Below, in pieces: positions 1-9,255 of a stretch of DNA of 64,000 nt. A program made the translations under genes and the position numbers. Origin of the DNA: Rhodococcus sp. P1Y (GTDB lineage: Bacteria; Actinomycetota; Actinomycetes; Mycobacteriales; Mycobacteriaceae); assembly GCF_003641205.1 (NCBI RefSeq), contig NZ_CP032762.1:3658001-3722000 (forward strand), given 5' to 3'. Below the pieces are notes generated by a model, which made no database searches, was not told the DNA's origin, and was given only the letters and a program-made list of their open reading frames with translations. Position 1 is the first letter of the stretch, and every line of letters begins with the position of its first letter.

Positions 1-2018
1 TCGTGGACGACATCTTCGGCCACATCGGTCCCCGGCTCCGGGGTGAGGACATCGGCGAGTGTGCGCCCGGCGGGTCGCTCGCTCGGTGCGGCAGGCACGA
101 GGTAGTGCTCGGACTCGATTGCCGCAGGCACGGACGTCGGCGAAATCCAGCCGTCGAGGATGTTCGCGGCGTGAAGCGCCGCTTCGACTCCGGCTGCCTC
201 GGCAGGCTCGATTCCGTCGAGGAATCGGACCAGTTGCCACAGGGGCGCACCGGCGAGGCCGTCGCGCGACGATGTTCGCGCGGCGAACGGCGGGGGAGCG
301 TCGTCGTGTTGAGCCTCGATCACCCTGCGTTCGGCGCGGAGCGTGGACAATTCTTCGGACAGTGCCGCTGCGCGCACCGAAGCCTGCGCCTTCTTGGCGC
401 GGACCAACTCGAGGCCTTCCGTGGAGGCCTCGGCCAAGACCGTGTCCGAGCTGGGTGCGTCGTCCTCACCGATGTGGGGAACCGCCGCATCGAGCAGCTC
501 GAACGCCGAGACGGAAATTCCCGCGTCCTGGTAGATCGAGGAATGCTCCGACCACCACGACCGGAGTGCGGACGAGTACTGTGCCCGTGCCAGCTCGACT
601 GCTGCTTCGGCTTCGATGACCGAGGCTCGTGCGGCTTCGAGCAGCTCACGTGAACGTGCGGCGCTCTTGTCTGCGCGGGCTCTCTCGGTCGCCGCTTTCT
701 CGACGGTGCCCAGTGCCTCACGAACGGCGCGCACATCGCCGTCCCGTTCCTCTGCATGACCTCGGAGAGCGGTGCTGAACTGATCGCTGCGTGAGGACGT
801 CGGCATCGATGCCCAGGCGATTCCTGCGTCGTCTGCGGCGGACTGGAGATCGTCCTCGGCGCGAGCCAGCGCGCTCACCGCGTCTTTCACCGCGGCCTCG
901 GCGCGTGCCGATTCGGTCGTACGCTGCTCGAGGTCGGACTGCGCCTTGCGTGCTCGTTCGGATTGCTGAGCCGCTGAAATCTTCAGTTTGCCTGCCGATT
1001 CGGCCAAGTCATCGAGTTGCTGTTTACCCTCGTACGCGCTCGAGCGCTGCAGGGTCTCTCGATCGGCCAGCGCCTGATCCAGAGCGCGCTCGGCATCGTC
1101 GAAGCGCTTCTCCGCTGCCAACCGCTCCTGCAGCCGACGTTCTTTCAGTGCGGCAGCGGCGAAATGGGCGGTGGTGGCGTGAGTGACTGCCTCGAGTCGA
1201 CGGGAGACCTGTTCGACGTCCGAACGCGCCTGAACTCGAAGGTACTTGGAGTAGACGCCGACGAAATTCTTGGCCGCGAGATCGGCCTGCGCGAGCCCTT
1301 CGAGCGCGCGGCCGACTTCTTCCATGTCGCTGAAGGACCGTGCGGCCTCGAGAACGAGTTGATCGTCGAGCGGACGTAGCCCGTCCGTCAGTGCCTGCGA
1401 CAGACCTTTCGGATCGAGATTCTTGGCCAGTTGTGGACGACGAAGCGTCAGGATGAGATTGATGAGCTGGTCGTATCGCTGCACGCCGAGTCCGAACATG
1501 CGGGCGTCGATCGCGGCTCGGTAGTCGACGGGGCGATCGGTCAGCGCGTCGGTCCCGAGCTGTTCGGCCAGTTGCTTCTTGGTGAGCGGGCGGTCATCGG
1601 ACCCCAGGAGCGAGAAATCGACCCCAGCACGGCCTTCGGCAACGAAGTACCAACGTGTGACCTTGTCGTTCTGGCGACTCGCGCGCATTCCGATTCCCAC
1701 GGTGACCGATTCCGGGTTCTCCCGTGTGCCACGCCCGAACTCCATCCACACGTACGAGTGAGCGCTCTCCTGCCCGCGATAGAGCAGGTTGGACTTCATC
1801 GTGCGTTCCTCGCCTGCGAACGGATTGAGGCGACGCGGTTCGATTCGGCCGTCCAACACGAACGGGAACAGCACCTCGAGCGCTTTGGTCTTGCCCGATC
1901 CATTGGGGCCGCGCAGCACCAGACGGCCGTCGGCGAACGAGAACTCTTGATCGCGGTAATCCCAGAGGTTGATGATCCCTGCTCGCGTCGGTCGGAAACG
2001 CTGCGAGTGTGCGGTCAT
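1..2018 (-). CDS. jetC: JetC-like SMC/SbcC-type ATPase (TIGR02680 family), 3' end beyond the window
   Basis: The first 672 codons are visible, starting from ATG at 2018 directly after the jetB stop. Seen: a Walker A motif GPNGSGKT at about residues 37-44, then long stretches rich in Ala, Glu, Arg and Leu typical of SMC/Rad50-type coiled coils. The C-terminal half with the signature and Walker B motifs is outside the window. Known: TIGR02680 proteins are always found with TIGR02677, TIGR02678 and TIGR02679 proteins, and this set is a branch of the Wadjet (JetABCD) anti-plasmid systems. There JetC is the SMC-like motor that extrudes DNA loops and JetD is the nuclease. Inference: the jetD partner should follow past the left edge. 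The family call is firm; activity is inferred. Confidence 0.87.
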   Translation of the reverse strand, partial: MTAHSQRFRPTRAGIINLWDYRDQEFSFADGRLVLRGPNGSGKTKALEVLFPFVLDGRIEPRRLNPFAGEERTMKSNLLYRGQESAHSYVWMEFGRGTRENPESVTVGIGMRASRQNDKVTRWYFVAEGRAGVDFSLLGSDDRPLTKKQLAEQLGTDALTDRPVDYRAAIDARMFGLGVQRYDQLINLILTLRRPQLAKNLDPKGLSQALTDGLRPLDDQLVLEAARSFSDMEEVGRALEGLAQADLAAKNFVGVYSKYLRVQARSDVEQVSRRLEAVTHATTAHFAAAALKERRLQERLAAEKRFDDAERALDQALADRETLQRSSAYEGKQQLDDLAESAGKLKISAAQQSERARKAQSDLEQRTTESARAEAAVKDAVSALARAEDDLQSAADDAGIAWASMPTSSRSDQFSTALRGHAEERDGDVRAVREALGTVEKAATERARADKSAARSRELLEAARASVIEAEAAVELARAQYSSALRSWWSEHSSIYQDAGISVSAFELLDAAVPHIGEDDAPSSDTVLAEASTEGLELVRAKKAQASVRAAALSEELSTLRAERRVIEAQHDDAPPPFAARTSSRDGLAGAPLWQLVRFLDGIEPAEAAGVEAALHAANILDGWISPTSVPAAIESEHYLVPAAPSERPAGRTLADVLTPEPGTDVAEDVVH

Positions 2019-3398
2019 CTACGTGGCCTCGGCTTCTGTGGATACGGTGTTGTCGAACAAGGAGTCCTGAGGGGTTCGGTCGCGCACGCTCACCATTACG
2101 TCGCGGTAGCGAGCGATGACGGGCAACACGAGAACTCCGCCGGAAACGATGTGTACCAACCGAAGTCGATGAAGCATCGTCACAGCGCGTTCGCGAAGTC
2201 CGGTCGGGTCGGCCTGCCACTGAGCTGCGAACGTACGACCGAATCGTTCGACCAGGTCGGAGATGGTGGCTGCGATCCAACTGTTCTCCACGAACGGATA
2301 GGTCTCCGATGCGATTCCGTCGTCGACGCGGCCGGGCTCGGTACCGAACTCGGCCAGTGCGTCGAAAATTCCTCCGCCCGGAATCGCGTCGTCGAGGTGC
2401 TGGATCAGACCGTCGTCGTCCGGTATCGGGTGTCGCGGGAGTTCGGCGGCATCCGGGTCGACGATACGGTCCGAGATCTCACCCGCAAGCAACAGCGCGA
2501 CCTGCGCGATGGTTCCCGTGCTAGGAAAACGTATGTCCGACATCCGACCCGACGTGTCGATCAAGGTCACCCCTTCGGCACGTCGCTCGGACACCAAGCC
2601 AGTAAGCAGCTCGACGTCGGCGACGGTGCGCTGTGCCGCGAGTGCGGTACGGCCGTCGTGATCCAGATCGTCGAACAGCACCACGGGTCGCTCGATCAAT
2701 GCGCGCCTCACCTTGCGGAGCGTCTCCTTCGGATCCGTCGGTGACACCGTGCCGTCGTCCTCGTCGATTGGAGCGTCGGACCCAGCGAGGAGACCGGTGA
2801 CCGAGCGCAGATGCTGCACCGCCCGTGGCGGCCGGAACATCGCGACGACGACGGAGCGCTCGATGTCGTACAACGCTTCACCCGAGGATGGATTGCTGGC
2901 CCACCCGCCCGCGTCGCCGTCGGCCAGCGTTATGGCCCCTCGCGCCGCGAGCCAGCCGACCGCGTCGACGAATGCGTCTCGGTCCGCCGCTCGATCGGCT
3001 TCGAGTTCGACTCCCTCGACCTGTCCTGCTTCGGCTGCCACGTGATCGGCCAGTTCCGACAGCGTGATCTGGTTTCCGGCGCGACCGAGTGACGCCAGCG
3101 CGAGCGCCAGGTACGAGTAACGCCGTCGGTCGAAGATGCGGTCAGAACTGGTCCGTGCTGGTTGTGTCGCGTCGAGCTGGTCGAGGACAGGGAAAAGCCG
3201 TGCTGTCGTCTCGGTGACTTCGAGTCGGTACCCGAACAGCTCGAGCAGGTCCTCACGGAGCTCGGTTGCCCACCTTCGCAGAAGGGGGAGCGCAATTCGG
3301 TCCGGGTAGGTGGAAGTCACGAGGTGATTCGAGAGCGCAATTCTTGCGGCACGCTGATAGGAATCCAGTGCAAGAGAGGGTATTTCGCGAGCCCTCAT
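2019..3398 (-). CDS. jetB: JetB-like protein (TIGR02678 / DUF2398 family)
   Basis: A protein of 459 residues matching the DUF2398 family in length and sequence character, for example the N-terminal RAREIPSLALDSYQRAAR region. It has no transmembrane segment or enzymatic motif that I can see. Known: in Wadjet systems JetB is the KITE-type winged-helix subunit that bridges the kleisin JetA and the SMC-like JetC. Its ATG overlaps the jetA stop by four bases (ATGA), and its TAG abuts the ATG of jetC with no gap. The three genes therefore look translationally coupled and should be made in a fixed ratio. Confidence 0.86.
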   Translation of the reverse strand: MRAREIPSLALDSYQRAARIALSNHLVTSTYPDRIALPLLRRWATELREDLLELFGYRLEVTETTARLFPVLDQLDATQPARTSSDRIFDRRRYSYLALALASLGRAGNQITLSELADHVAAEAGQVEGVELEADRAADRDAFVDAVGWLAARGAITLADGDAGGWASNPSSGEALYDIERSVVVAMFRPPRAVQHLRSVTGLLAGSDAPIDEDDGTVSPTDPKETLRKVRRALIERPVVLFDDLDHDGRTALAAQRTVADVELLTGLVSERRAEGVTLIDTSGRMSDIRFPSTGTIAQVALLLAGEISDRIVDPDAAELPRHPIPDDDGLIQHLDDAIPGGGIFDALAEFGTEPGRVDDGIASETYPFVENSWIAATISDLVERFGRTFAAQWQADPTGLRERAVTMLHRLRLVHIVSGGVLVLPVIARYRDVMVSVRDRTPQDSLFDNTVSTEAEAT

Positions 3399-4918
3399 CG
3401 GCGACTCACCTCAGCTACCTCCAGCTGCAGACGGTCCAGATGCAACCGGCCTCGACTCGTGCGGACGACTGTGGACGTGGCGCTCTCGCTGAGCGTCAGT
3501 TTCACGCCGCTGTCGGAACCGGTGGAGCCTGCCGTTCGACCGCTCACTCGGACGCGGGCGGTGAGTGCTGCGTTGAGCAGGCTCAGCAGCACCTCGGTCT
3601 CTTCCTCGTCCAGCGTGCGGTCGTACACCCCGGTAGAGGCGAGGGATTGTGCCGCGGCGCTCCGAACGCGTTGAGCTTCGAGCTGCTGTTCGCGTAGACG
3701 TCTGATGCCTCCGTCGTTGCGTTGCACCCGCCCCGGCAGACCGGGCGACGGACTTCGGCCCGTTTCGGCGAGTGTCCGTGAGATCTCGACGGGCGGAGCT
3801 TCCCACCACGACCGCGATGTCGGGATGATGTCGGCGTCGGGGTGCACCATCGACAGGTGGCGCGGGCGACCGAGTCCGAACACTGCGTGGAACAGGGCAT
3901 GTGCGCTGTCCTCGGTCGGCGTGTGTGCGAACCATCCGGCGAGGTGCCTGAGCTGACTCTCGCGGCTCACCCCGCCCTTGCGGGTCTCGGTGACACGTCG
4001 AAGCAGGGACAACACCGCAGCGATCGCGCTCATTGTCCCTTCGCGGAGCCGTTCCGATTCGCTGAGCTCGGCTTCGGCGGCGACGAACCAGTGCGACAGA
4101 CCGGACCACCGGGCGTTCCAGTCCGCTCGACGTTCGTCGGTGGTGAGGAAAACACGTTCGTCACTGATGGCAGCACGGGTGATCAGTTCATCGATACCCG
4201 TCGCCTCCACGACGGCGATTGCCTCGGCAAGCTTGGGCGCATAACGCGCCAGATCCGAGCTGAATTCGCGCATGTGCGTCAGTAGTGCGTCCTTGTGGAC
4301 GAGAAAGGTCTCGGGCGTGATCTCCGTCGTGCGCACGAGATCGCCGAGTACGAGGTAGAAGTGGGCTGCACGCGTCGCCATTTCGGACAGCGTGGAGTCG
4401 AGTCGGCTCAGCTTGCGATAGATCCGGTCGCCGTCGCCCTGACGGTTCGCCTCGGCGAGCTCGGCCATGTCCGCCAGTAGTTCCGGCAGCACAAGACGTG
4501 AGAGCGACGCGTCGTCGAGCCGGGCGCCGAGAACGTCCTCGACAGCGCGAAACGCCTTGTACCCCGCCTGACTGAACTGATACACGAAGTGGCGGTTGCG
4601 GTACTCCGCGAGCGTCGCGGCCCGGGAGCCGTCGTAACTGCGTTCGAGTAATTCCCACGAGTGCAGCTGCTCGAGCAGTGGACCGATCTCGGCCGCGCTC
4701 GGTCGGATCTCGTCCGGTGCGTTCTTCGACAGCACCTCCGCGATGTCCGCAGCATGGAGAAGGACTACGTAGTTCGCTCGGGCAATGTCGAACGCGCGTA
4801 GCACCCACAGGTACTCGGCGTGCTTCTCGGCCACGGTGAATGCGAACAGCTTGAGGCGATCTTCCTGCAGAAACGCAGCCGCCGCACCCAACCGTGCGTT
4901 CTCACCCGATTCGCTCAC
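3395..4918 (-). CDS. jetA: JetA-like protein (TIGR02677 / DUF2397 family)
   Basis: A DUF2397-type protein of 507 residues if the GTG at 4918 is used. An in-frame GTG at 4942 would give 515. I prefer 4918 because a -10 box TACCCT (4930-4925 on the minus strand) lies six bases before it, with a TTCACT -35 at 17 bp, which predicts a leaderless transcript. Known: DUF2397 proteins are the JetA (kleisin-like) partner in the TIGR02677-02680 branch of Wadjet. The gene starts only about 48 bases after the nirD stop, but its own promoter suggests independent expression. Sequence stays high-GC and does not look recently acquired by composition. Confidence 0.86.
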   Translation of the reverse strand: MSESGENARLGAAAAFLQEDRLKLFAFTVAEKHAEYLWVLRAFDIARANYVVLLHAADIAEVLSKNAPDEIRPSAAEIGPLLEQLHSWELLERSYDGSRAATLAEYRNRHFVYQFSQAGYKAFRAVEDVLGARLDDASLSRLVLPELLADMAELAEANRQGDGDRIYRKLSRLDSTLSEMATRAAHFYLVLGDLVRTTEITPETFLVHKDALLTHMREFSSDLARYAPKLAEAIAVVEATGIDELITRAAISDERVFLTTDERRADWNARWSGLSHWFVAAEAELSESERLREGTMSAIAAVLSLLRRVTETRKGGVSRESQLRHLAGWFAHTPTEDSAHALFHAVFGLGRPRHLSMVHPDADIIPTSRSWWEAPPVEISRTLAETGRSPSPGLPGRVQRNDGGIRRLREQQLEAQRVRSAAAQSLASTGVYDRTLDEEETEVLLSLLNAALTARVRVSGRTAGSTGSDSGVKLTLSESATSTVVRTSRGRLHLDRLQLEVAEVSRR

Positions 4919-4924
4919 TGCAAC

Positions 4925-4953
4925 AGGGTAGGCGTCGGGCACGGATCAGTGAA
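4925..4953 (-). promoter_or_regulatory. Promoter of the jet operon
   Basis: Minus-strand TTCACT, a 17-base spacer and TACCCT, with the -10 box six bases from the GTG at 4918. This fits the actinobacterial leaderless pattern. The -35 matches TTGACA at four of six positions. Confidence 0.5.
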
Positions 4954-4966
4954 ACTCGTCGAGGAT

Positions 4967-5266
4967 TCAGACCTCGACCGTCACCTTCCCGTCCACGATG
5001 GTTGCGGGGTACGTCCGCACCGAGTCGATGCCGCTGGGGCAGGTTCCGGAATCGAGGGAGAACGCATACTGATGCAGCGGGCAAACCACGACGGTCCCAT
5101 CGATCTGACCGTCCGCAAGTGGACCGCCCTTGTGTGGACATACCGCGTCCATCGCTCGTACCGAACCGTCGCCGAGCAGGAAGACGGCCACCTGCTTGCC
5201 GTCGACCACGTAGGCGCGACCCTCGCCTGGAGTCAGATCCTCCACGGCACCGACGGGGACGCTCAT
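4967..5266 (-). CDS. nirD: Nitrite reductase (NADH) small subunit, Rieske-type
   Basis: A 99-residue Rieske [2Fe-2S] protein with the two ligand motifs CPH and CPLH in the middle of the chain. It is the small subunit that partners NirB in cytoplasmic assimilatory reduction of nitrite to ammonium. I chose the ATG at 5266 because it overlaps the nirB stop by four bases (ATGA) and gives the family length. An upstream in-frame extension exists but reads through nirB. It ends about 50 bases before the jetA start. Confidence 0.94.
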   Translation of the reverse strand: MSVPVGAVEDLTPGEGRAYVVDGKQVAVFLLGDGSVRAMDAVCPHKGGPLADGQIDGTVVVCPLHQYAFSLDSGTCPSGIDSVRTYPATIVDGKVTVEV

Positions 5267-7740
5267 CGGACCGGCACCTGAGGAAGCGGGAGCAAAGGCA
5301 GGGACGGGGTGAACTGAGCCGGCGACTTCTGCTCGACGCGGTCCTGCCACGGATCCCTGTATCCATCGACGGACGTTTGCATCCGCTCCTCCAATCCTTC
5401 GACGATCCCTTCGGCGTCGTCGATCAACGTGCTCCGTAGCTCGTCGAGACCGACGCGCGGAACCCATGCGTAGGTACGTTCGAGCCACTGGGCACTCTCC
5501 CGATAGTGCTGAATGAAGATGCCTGCGACCCGAAGTACCTCGTCACCGCCGACGACGGTTGCGAGGAGATCGCCCTTTCGAATGTGTGCCCCGGCTGCGC
5601 CGCCGACGTATATCTCCCAGCGATCGTCTCCGACCGAGACGACGCCGAAGTCCTTGCACAAAGCCTCGGAACAGTTTCGCGGACATCCGGCGACCGCAAG
5701 TTTGAGCTTCGCCGGAGTCTCCAAACCCTGAAATCGTTCTTCGAGCGCAATTCCCAGTGCCGTGGAATCGCCGAGGCCGAACCGGCAGAAATCGCTACCG
5801 ACACAGGTCTTCACGGTTCGCATGCTTTTGCCGTAGGCGAACCCGGACGGCATGTCGAGATCGCCCCACACCTTCGGCAGGTCTTCCTTCTTGATGCCGA
5901 GCAGGTCGATCCGCTGACCGCCCGTGACCTTGACCAGCGGAACGTTGTACTTGTCCGCGACGTCGGCGATCTTGCGCAACTGATCGGGTGTCGTGACTCC
6001 GCCCTTCATCTGCGGCACGACCGAGAAGGTTCCGTCGCGCTGGATGTTCGCGTGCACCCGGTCGTTGATGAACAGTGCACCTCGCTCGTCGACCCAGTCC
6101 GGACCCCAGATGGTTCTCAGCAACGATGCTAGGGGCATCTTCGACGGCGCATCCTCGCGTCCTGCAGTAGCGAGCTCGGAGAAAACCTGCGAGACCGAAC
6201 GCAGATCTCGCGTGCGGATCACGTCGATCAGCGCAGTCTTGGACAACGGGATGCTCGGTACGTACCAGTCGGCAGCGGGATCCGCTTCGACGGCGCCGCC
6301 CGCTGCACAGGCCAGGATGTCGGCGACGAGTCCCTTGCACGATCCGCAGCCTTTGCCTGCGCGTGTAGCGGCGGTGATGTCGCCCATCGACTTCGCGCCT
6401 GCGTGCACGCAGGCGACGATCGCACCTTTCGTCACGCCGTTGCAGTTGCAGACCTGCACGTCGTCCGCGAGTTCGGCCGCACCCGTGGCAGCCGTCGGCG
6501 TGCCCATGTCGAAGAGCATGCTGATGCGCTCGTCGGGCAGCGGTACCTTCTCGTCGAACGCCTGAGTGAGGAAGTTCGCCTTGCTGATATCTCCCAGCAG
6601 AGTTGCGCCGATCAGCTTTCCGTCGCGGACGACGACACTCTTGTAGGTTCCACTGCGCGGCTCGTAGAACTGGACGAACTCGTCGTCGTCCCGTTCGGGG
6701 CCCTTGACGCCCATCGCTGCGACGTCGACGCCCGCGACCTTCAGCTTGGTGGTCAACCTCGAACCGTGATAAGCCGCAGACGGATTCGACCCGGACAGAT
6801 GCTCGGCCAACACGACCGCCTGCTCCCACAGTGGTGCAACGAGGCCGTACACCTCACCGCGATGCTGGCAGCATTCCCCGACCGCGAAGATCGATCCTTC
6901 GTCCTCGCAACGCAACTGATCGTCGACGACGATCCCGCGCTCGATGACGAGGCCACCCCCTCGTGCGAAGTCGACATTCGGGCGGATGCCTGCCGTGACG
7001 ACGATCATGTCCGCAGGCAGCGACGTGCCGTCGCCGAACCCGACGCCGGCGACGTAACCGTCGTCGCCGCGAAGGACCGACGTCGTTCGCTTCGAGGTGT
7101 GGACACCGACCCCGAGCGATTCGATCTTGTTGCGCAGCAGCCGACCACCGCGCTCGTCGAGTTGCTGGTTCATCAGGTGTCCGGGCGAGTGCACCACATC
7201 GACGTCGAGTCCCTGGGTGCGGAGGCCGTACGCCGCTTCGAGACCGAGAAGACCGCCGCCGATGACGACAGCGCGTAAGTCGTCCTGCGACGCGGCCATC
7301 TGAAGCATCCCGTTGGTGTCCTCGATGGTCCGGAATCCGAACACCCCGCGAGCCAGCCTCCCGTCCTTCTCGCGCAGTCCGTCCATGTTCGGAAAGAAGG
7401 TGTTGCTGCCCGTCGCGATGATCAAGATGTCGTAGTCGACCGTGCGGCCGCTTTCGCATCGGACCGATTTCGCGAACCGATCCAGTGATACCGCCCGATC
7501 TCCCGCGAACAGTCGCACCCCGTTCTCTCGGTACCAGCTCATCGGGTTGAGCAGGAGGTCCTCGTCGTCGACGCCGGTTTCCCCGGCGAGCACGTGCGAG
7601 AGCATGATTCGGTTGTAGTTGCCGTAGGGTTCGTCGCCGATCATCGTGACGTCGAACCGGTGGGCGCCCCGTTTCAGGATCTCCTCGACGGTCCGTGCGC
7701 CCGCCATTCCGTTCCCGACGACGAGCAGCCTGGTCGCCAT
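5263..7740 (-). CDS. nirB: Nitrite reductase (NADH) large subunit
   Basis: An 825-residue siroheme-dependent nitrite reductase. The N-terminal FAD/NADH domain begins with GNGMAG near residue 9. A BFD-like [2Fe-2S] domain follows at about 430-475 (CNCNG ... GCGSC). The C-terminal sulfite/nitrite reductase repeats carry the [4Fe-4S]-siroheme ligands in CVGSDFC (about 641) and CPRNC (about 685). It reduces nitrite to ammonium with NADH. Its ATG overlaps the stop of the small upstream gene by one base (TGATG), so upstream gene, nirB and nirD form a tight operon. Confidence 0.96.
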   Translation of the reverse strand: MATRLLVVGNGMAGARTVEEILKRGAHRFDVTMIGDEPYGNYNRIMLSHVLAGETGVDDEDLLLNPMSWYRENGVRLFAGDRAVSLDRFAKSVRCESGRTVDYDILIIATGSNTFFPNMDGLREKDGRLARGVFGFRTIEDTNGMLQMAASQDDLRAVVIGGGLLGLEAAYGLRTQGLDVDVVHSPGHLMNQQLDERGGRLLRNKIESLGVGVHTSKRTTSVLRGDDGYVAGVGFGDGTSLPADMIVVTAGIRPNVDFARGGGLVIERGIVVDDQLRCEDEGSIFAVGECCQHRGEVYGLVAPLWEQAVVLAEHLSGSNPSAAYHGSRLTTKLKVAGVDVAAMGVKGPERDDDEFVQFYEPRSGTYKSVVVRDGKLIGATLLGDISKANFLTQAFDEKVPLPDERISMLFDMGTPTAATGAAELADDVQVCNCNGVTKGAIVACVHAGAKSMGDITAATRAGKGCGSCKGLVADILACAAGGAVEADPAADWYVPSIPLSKTALIDVIRTRDLRSVSQVFSELATAGREDAPSKMPLASLLRTIWGPDWVDERGALFINDRVHANIQRDGTFSVVPQMKGGVTTPDQLRKIADVADKYNVPLVKVTGGQRIDLLGIKKEDLPKVWGDLDMPSGFAYGKSMRTVKTCVGSDFCRFGLGDSTALGIALEERFQGLETPAKLKLAVAGCPRNCSEALCKDFGVVSVGDDRWEIYVGGAAGAHIRKGDLLATVVGGDEVLRVAGIFIQHYRESAQWLERTYAWVPRVGLDELRSTLIDDAEGIVEGLEERMQTSVDGYRDPWQDRVEQKSPAQFTPSLPLLPLPQVPVR

Positions 7741-8087
7741 CAGATCAACACCAGACCGAAATCGACAACGACCTCGCCCGTCGTCCCTTGAGGAGCCGCG
7801 ACCACGAGTTCGAGCACACTGTCCGGATCTACGTCCTCCACGACCCGCAGTGGGATGTTGACCCCGCTCTTGGCGCCCATGGGGAACATTCGCATCGGCT
7901 GGCCGTCCTTGAGCAAGGTGACGACCACGAGTTCGGCGCTCGAGTTCCCGCCTCGGAAGTACAGCGGCTGTGCAATCGACCCCGACGGGACGACGAACGT
8001 AGTCGACGAGTCCACCGACTCCGGCTTGTCCAACCCATGTCCGGTGAAAGGAAATACGCCCTGAAGGAAACGCGGTGTACTGGCCAT
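7740..8087 (-). CDS. Uncharacterised small protein, first gene of the nirBD operon
   Basis: A 115-residue protein I cannot assign to a described function. It begins MASTPRFLQGVFPFTGHG and is predicted soluble and beta-rich (alternating Val/Leu stretches). It has no Cys, so no thiolate metal or Fe-S site, and no signal peptide. It overlaps the nirB start by one base, so co-translation with NirB is likely. Some actinobacterial homologues are, from memory, loosely labelled as molybdopterin oxidoreductase-related, but nothing in this short chain supports that. Inference: an accessory or assembly factor for assimilatory nitrite reductase. Confidence 0.75.
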   Translation of the reverse strand: MASTPRFLQGVFPFTGHGLDKPESVDSSTTFVVPSGSIAQPLYFRGGNSSAELVVVTLLKDGQPMRMFPMGAKSGVNIPLRVVEDVDPDSVLELVVAAPQGTTGEVVVDFGLVLI

Positions 8088-8109
8088 TGCACGACTGTCG
8101 CGTCGTCCG

Positions 8110-8136
8110 GTGACGTGGTCGATGCGGGCGGGTTAC
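8110..8136 (-). promoter_or_regulatory. Candidate GlnR operator upstream of the nir operon
   Basis: On the minus strand GTAAC (8136-8132), six bases, GCATC (8125-8121), six bases and GTCAC (8114-8110). This follows the spacing of the actinobacterial GlnR box gTnAC-n6-GaAAC-n6-gTnAC. Both gTnAC elements match; the GaAAC element is degenerate. It sits about 25-50 bases before the first gene of an operon whose nirBD genes are known GlnR targets in related genera. Confidence 0.4.
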
Positions 8137-8223
8137 AGCGGAGTCAGGAAGAACTCACAGGACGCAGCGGTCCGATGTCAGCGTGCATGACGCGCCCAGC
8201 AAGGTGTCGCCGGGGAGCACCGG

Positions 8224-9255
8224 TCACAAGCCGAAGTTGCCAGGGCCGCGGCGTCGCAAATAACGCTCGAACTCGGCCGCGATAGCGTCGCCGTCGATCT
8301 TCGAGATTGCTTCGGAGATATCGACTTCGGCGTCGCCCCGCTCCTCGAGCGTCCGCACGTACTCGCTGATCTCGTCGTCTTCCTTCGTCATCTCGGTCAC
8401 GGCTTCTTCCCACTCCTCGGCTTGCGTCGGGAGTTCACCCAGCGGTACCTCGATGTCGAGAACGTCCTCGACACGTTGAAGCAGAGCTACCGTTGCCTTC
8501 GGGTTCGGCGGCTGCGAGACGTAGTGCGGCACGGCGGCCCAGAACGACACGGCGGGAACGCCGGCCTTGACGCATTCGTCTTGGAGAACGCCGGTGATGC
8601 CGGTAGGACCCTCGTACCTGGTCTGTTCGAGGTTGAAGCGTTCCGCGGCCTCGATGCTGTAGGCACTTCCTGTCACAGGAACCGGACGAGTGTGCGGTGT
8701 GTCGGCCAGCAGTGCGCCGAGGATCACGACGGTGTCCACGCCGAGCTGCTCCACGAATTCGAGTAGATCATCGCAGAAACTGCGCCACCGCATGTTCGGT
8801 TCGATCCCGCGAAGAAGCACCACGTCGCGTGCACTTCCGGGGGGTGAGCACACCGACAGCCTGGTCGACGGCCACTGTATTTCGCGGGTTACGCCGTCGA
8901 CTTGCCGGATCGTCGGACGGTTGACCTGGTAGTCGTAGTAATCCTCGGAATCCAGTTCGGCGAGTGGTGTCGCGTCCCAGATCAGTTCAAGGTGCTCGAC
9001 GGCTCCGCTGGCAGCGTCTCCCGCGTCGTTCCAGCCCTCGAAGGCAGCCACGAGGATGGGGCTGCGAAGTGTGGGGAGTTCCAATTCCTCGAGATCGTCC
9101 TCGTCGACGAACTCGGAAACCCCTGGAATCGGTGTTGCGTTCGACACAGCCGTGGACACTGCTTCCAGCAACGCTTCAGCAGGACTGCCCGAATTGTCGG
9201 GGTCGATGCCGTCATTGTCGGCGGGGAGGTTGCCGTCTCGGTTTCGGGGACTCAC
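8224..9255 (-). CDS. PAC2 family protein (proteasome assembly chaperone-like)
   Basis: A protein of about 343 residues of the PAC2 family, matching M. tuberculosis Rv2125 in neighbourhood. The core contains SPILVAAFEGWNDAGDAASGA, the typical PAC2 start, and later GALLADTPHTRPVPVTG. The C-terminus is acidic and helical. The family resembles eukaryotic proteasome assembly chaperones, but the actinobacterial role is not established. The nearby 20S proteasome genes make a link attractive but unproven. I chose GTG 9255 over the adjacent GTG 9258 because a TACGCT -10 box ends six bases before it. It is divergent from metH. Confidence 0.88.
   Translation of the reverse strand: MSPRNRDGNLPADNDGIDPDNSGSPAEALLEAVSTAVSNATPIPGVSEFVDEDDLEELELPTLRSPILVAAFEGWNDAGDAASGAVEHLELIWDATPLAELDSEDYYDYQVNRPTIRQVDGVTREIQWPSTRLSVCSPPGSARDVVLLRGIEPNMRWRSFCDDLLEFVEQLGVDTVVILGALLADTPHTRPVPVTGSAYSIEAAERFNLEQTRYEGPTGITGVLQDECVKAGVPAVSFWAAVPHYVSQPPNPKATVALLQRVEDVLDIEVPLGELPTQAEEWEEAVTEMTKEDDEISEYVRTLEERGDAEVDISEAISKIDGDAIAAEFERYLRRRGPGNFGL

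Noticed and set aside
1431..2744. Long open frame of 437 codons on the plus strand
   Set aside because: It runs antisense to jetC and jetB, whose products are recognisable and coupled; long antisense frames are expected in high-GC DNA.
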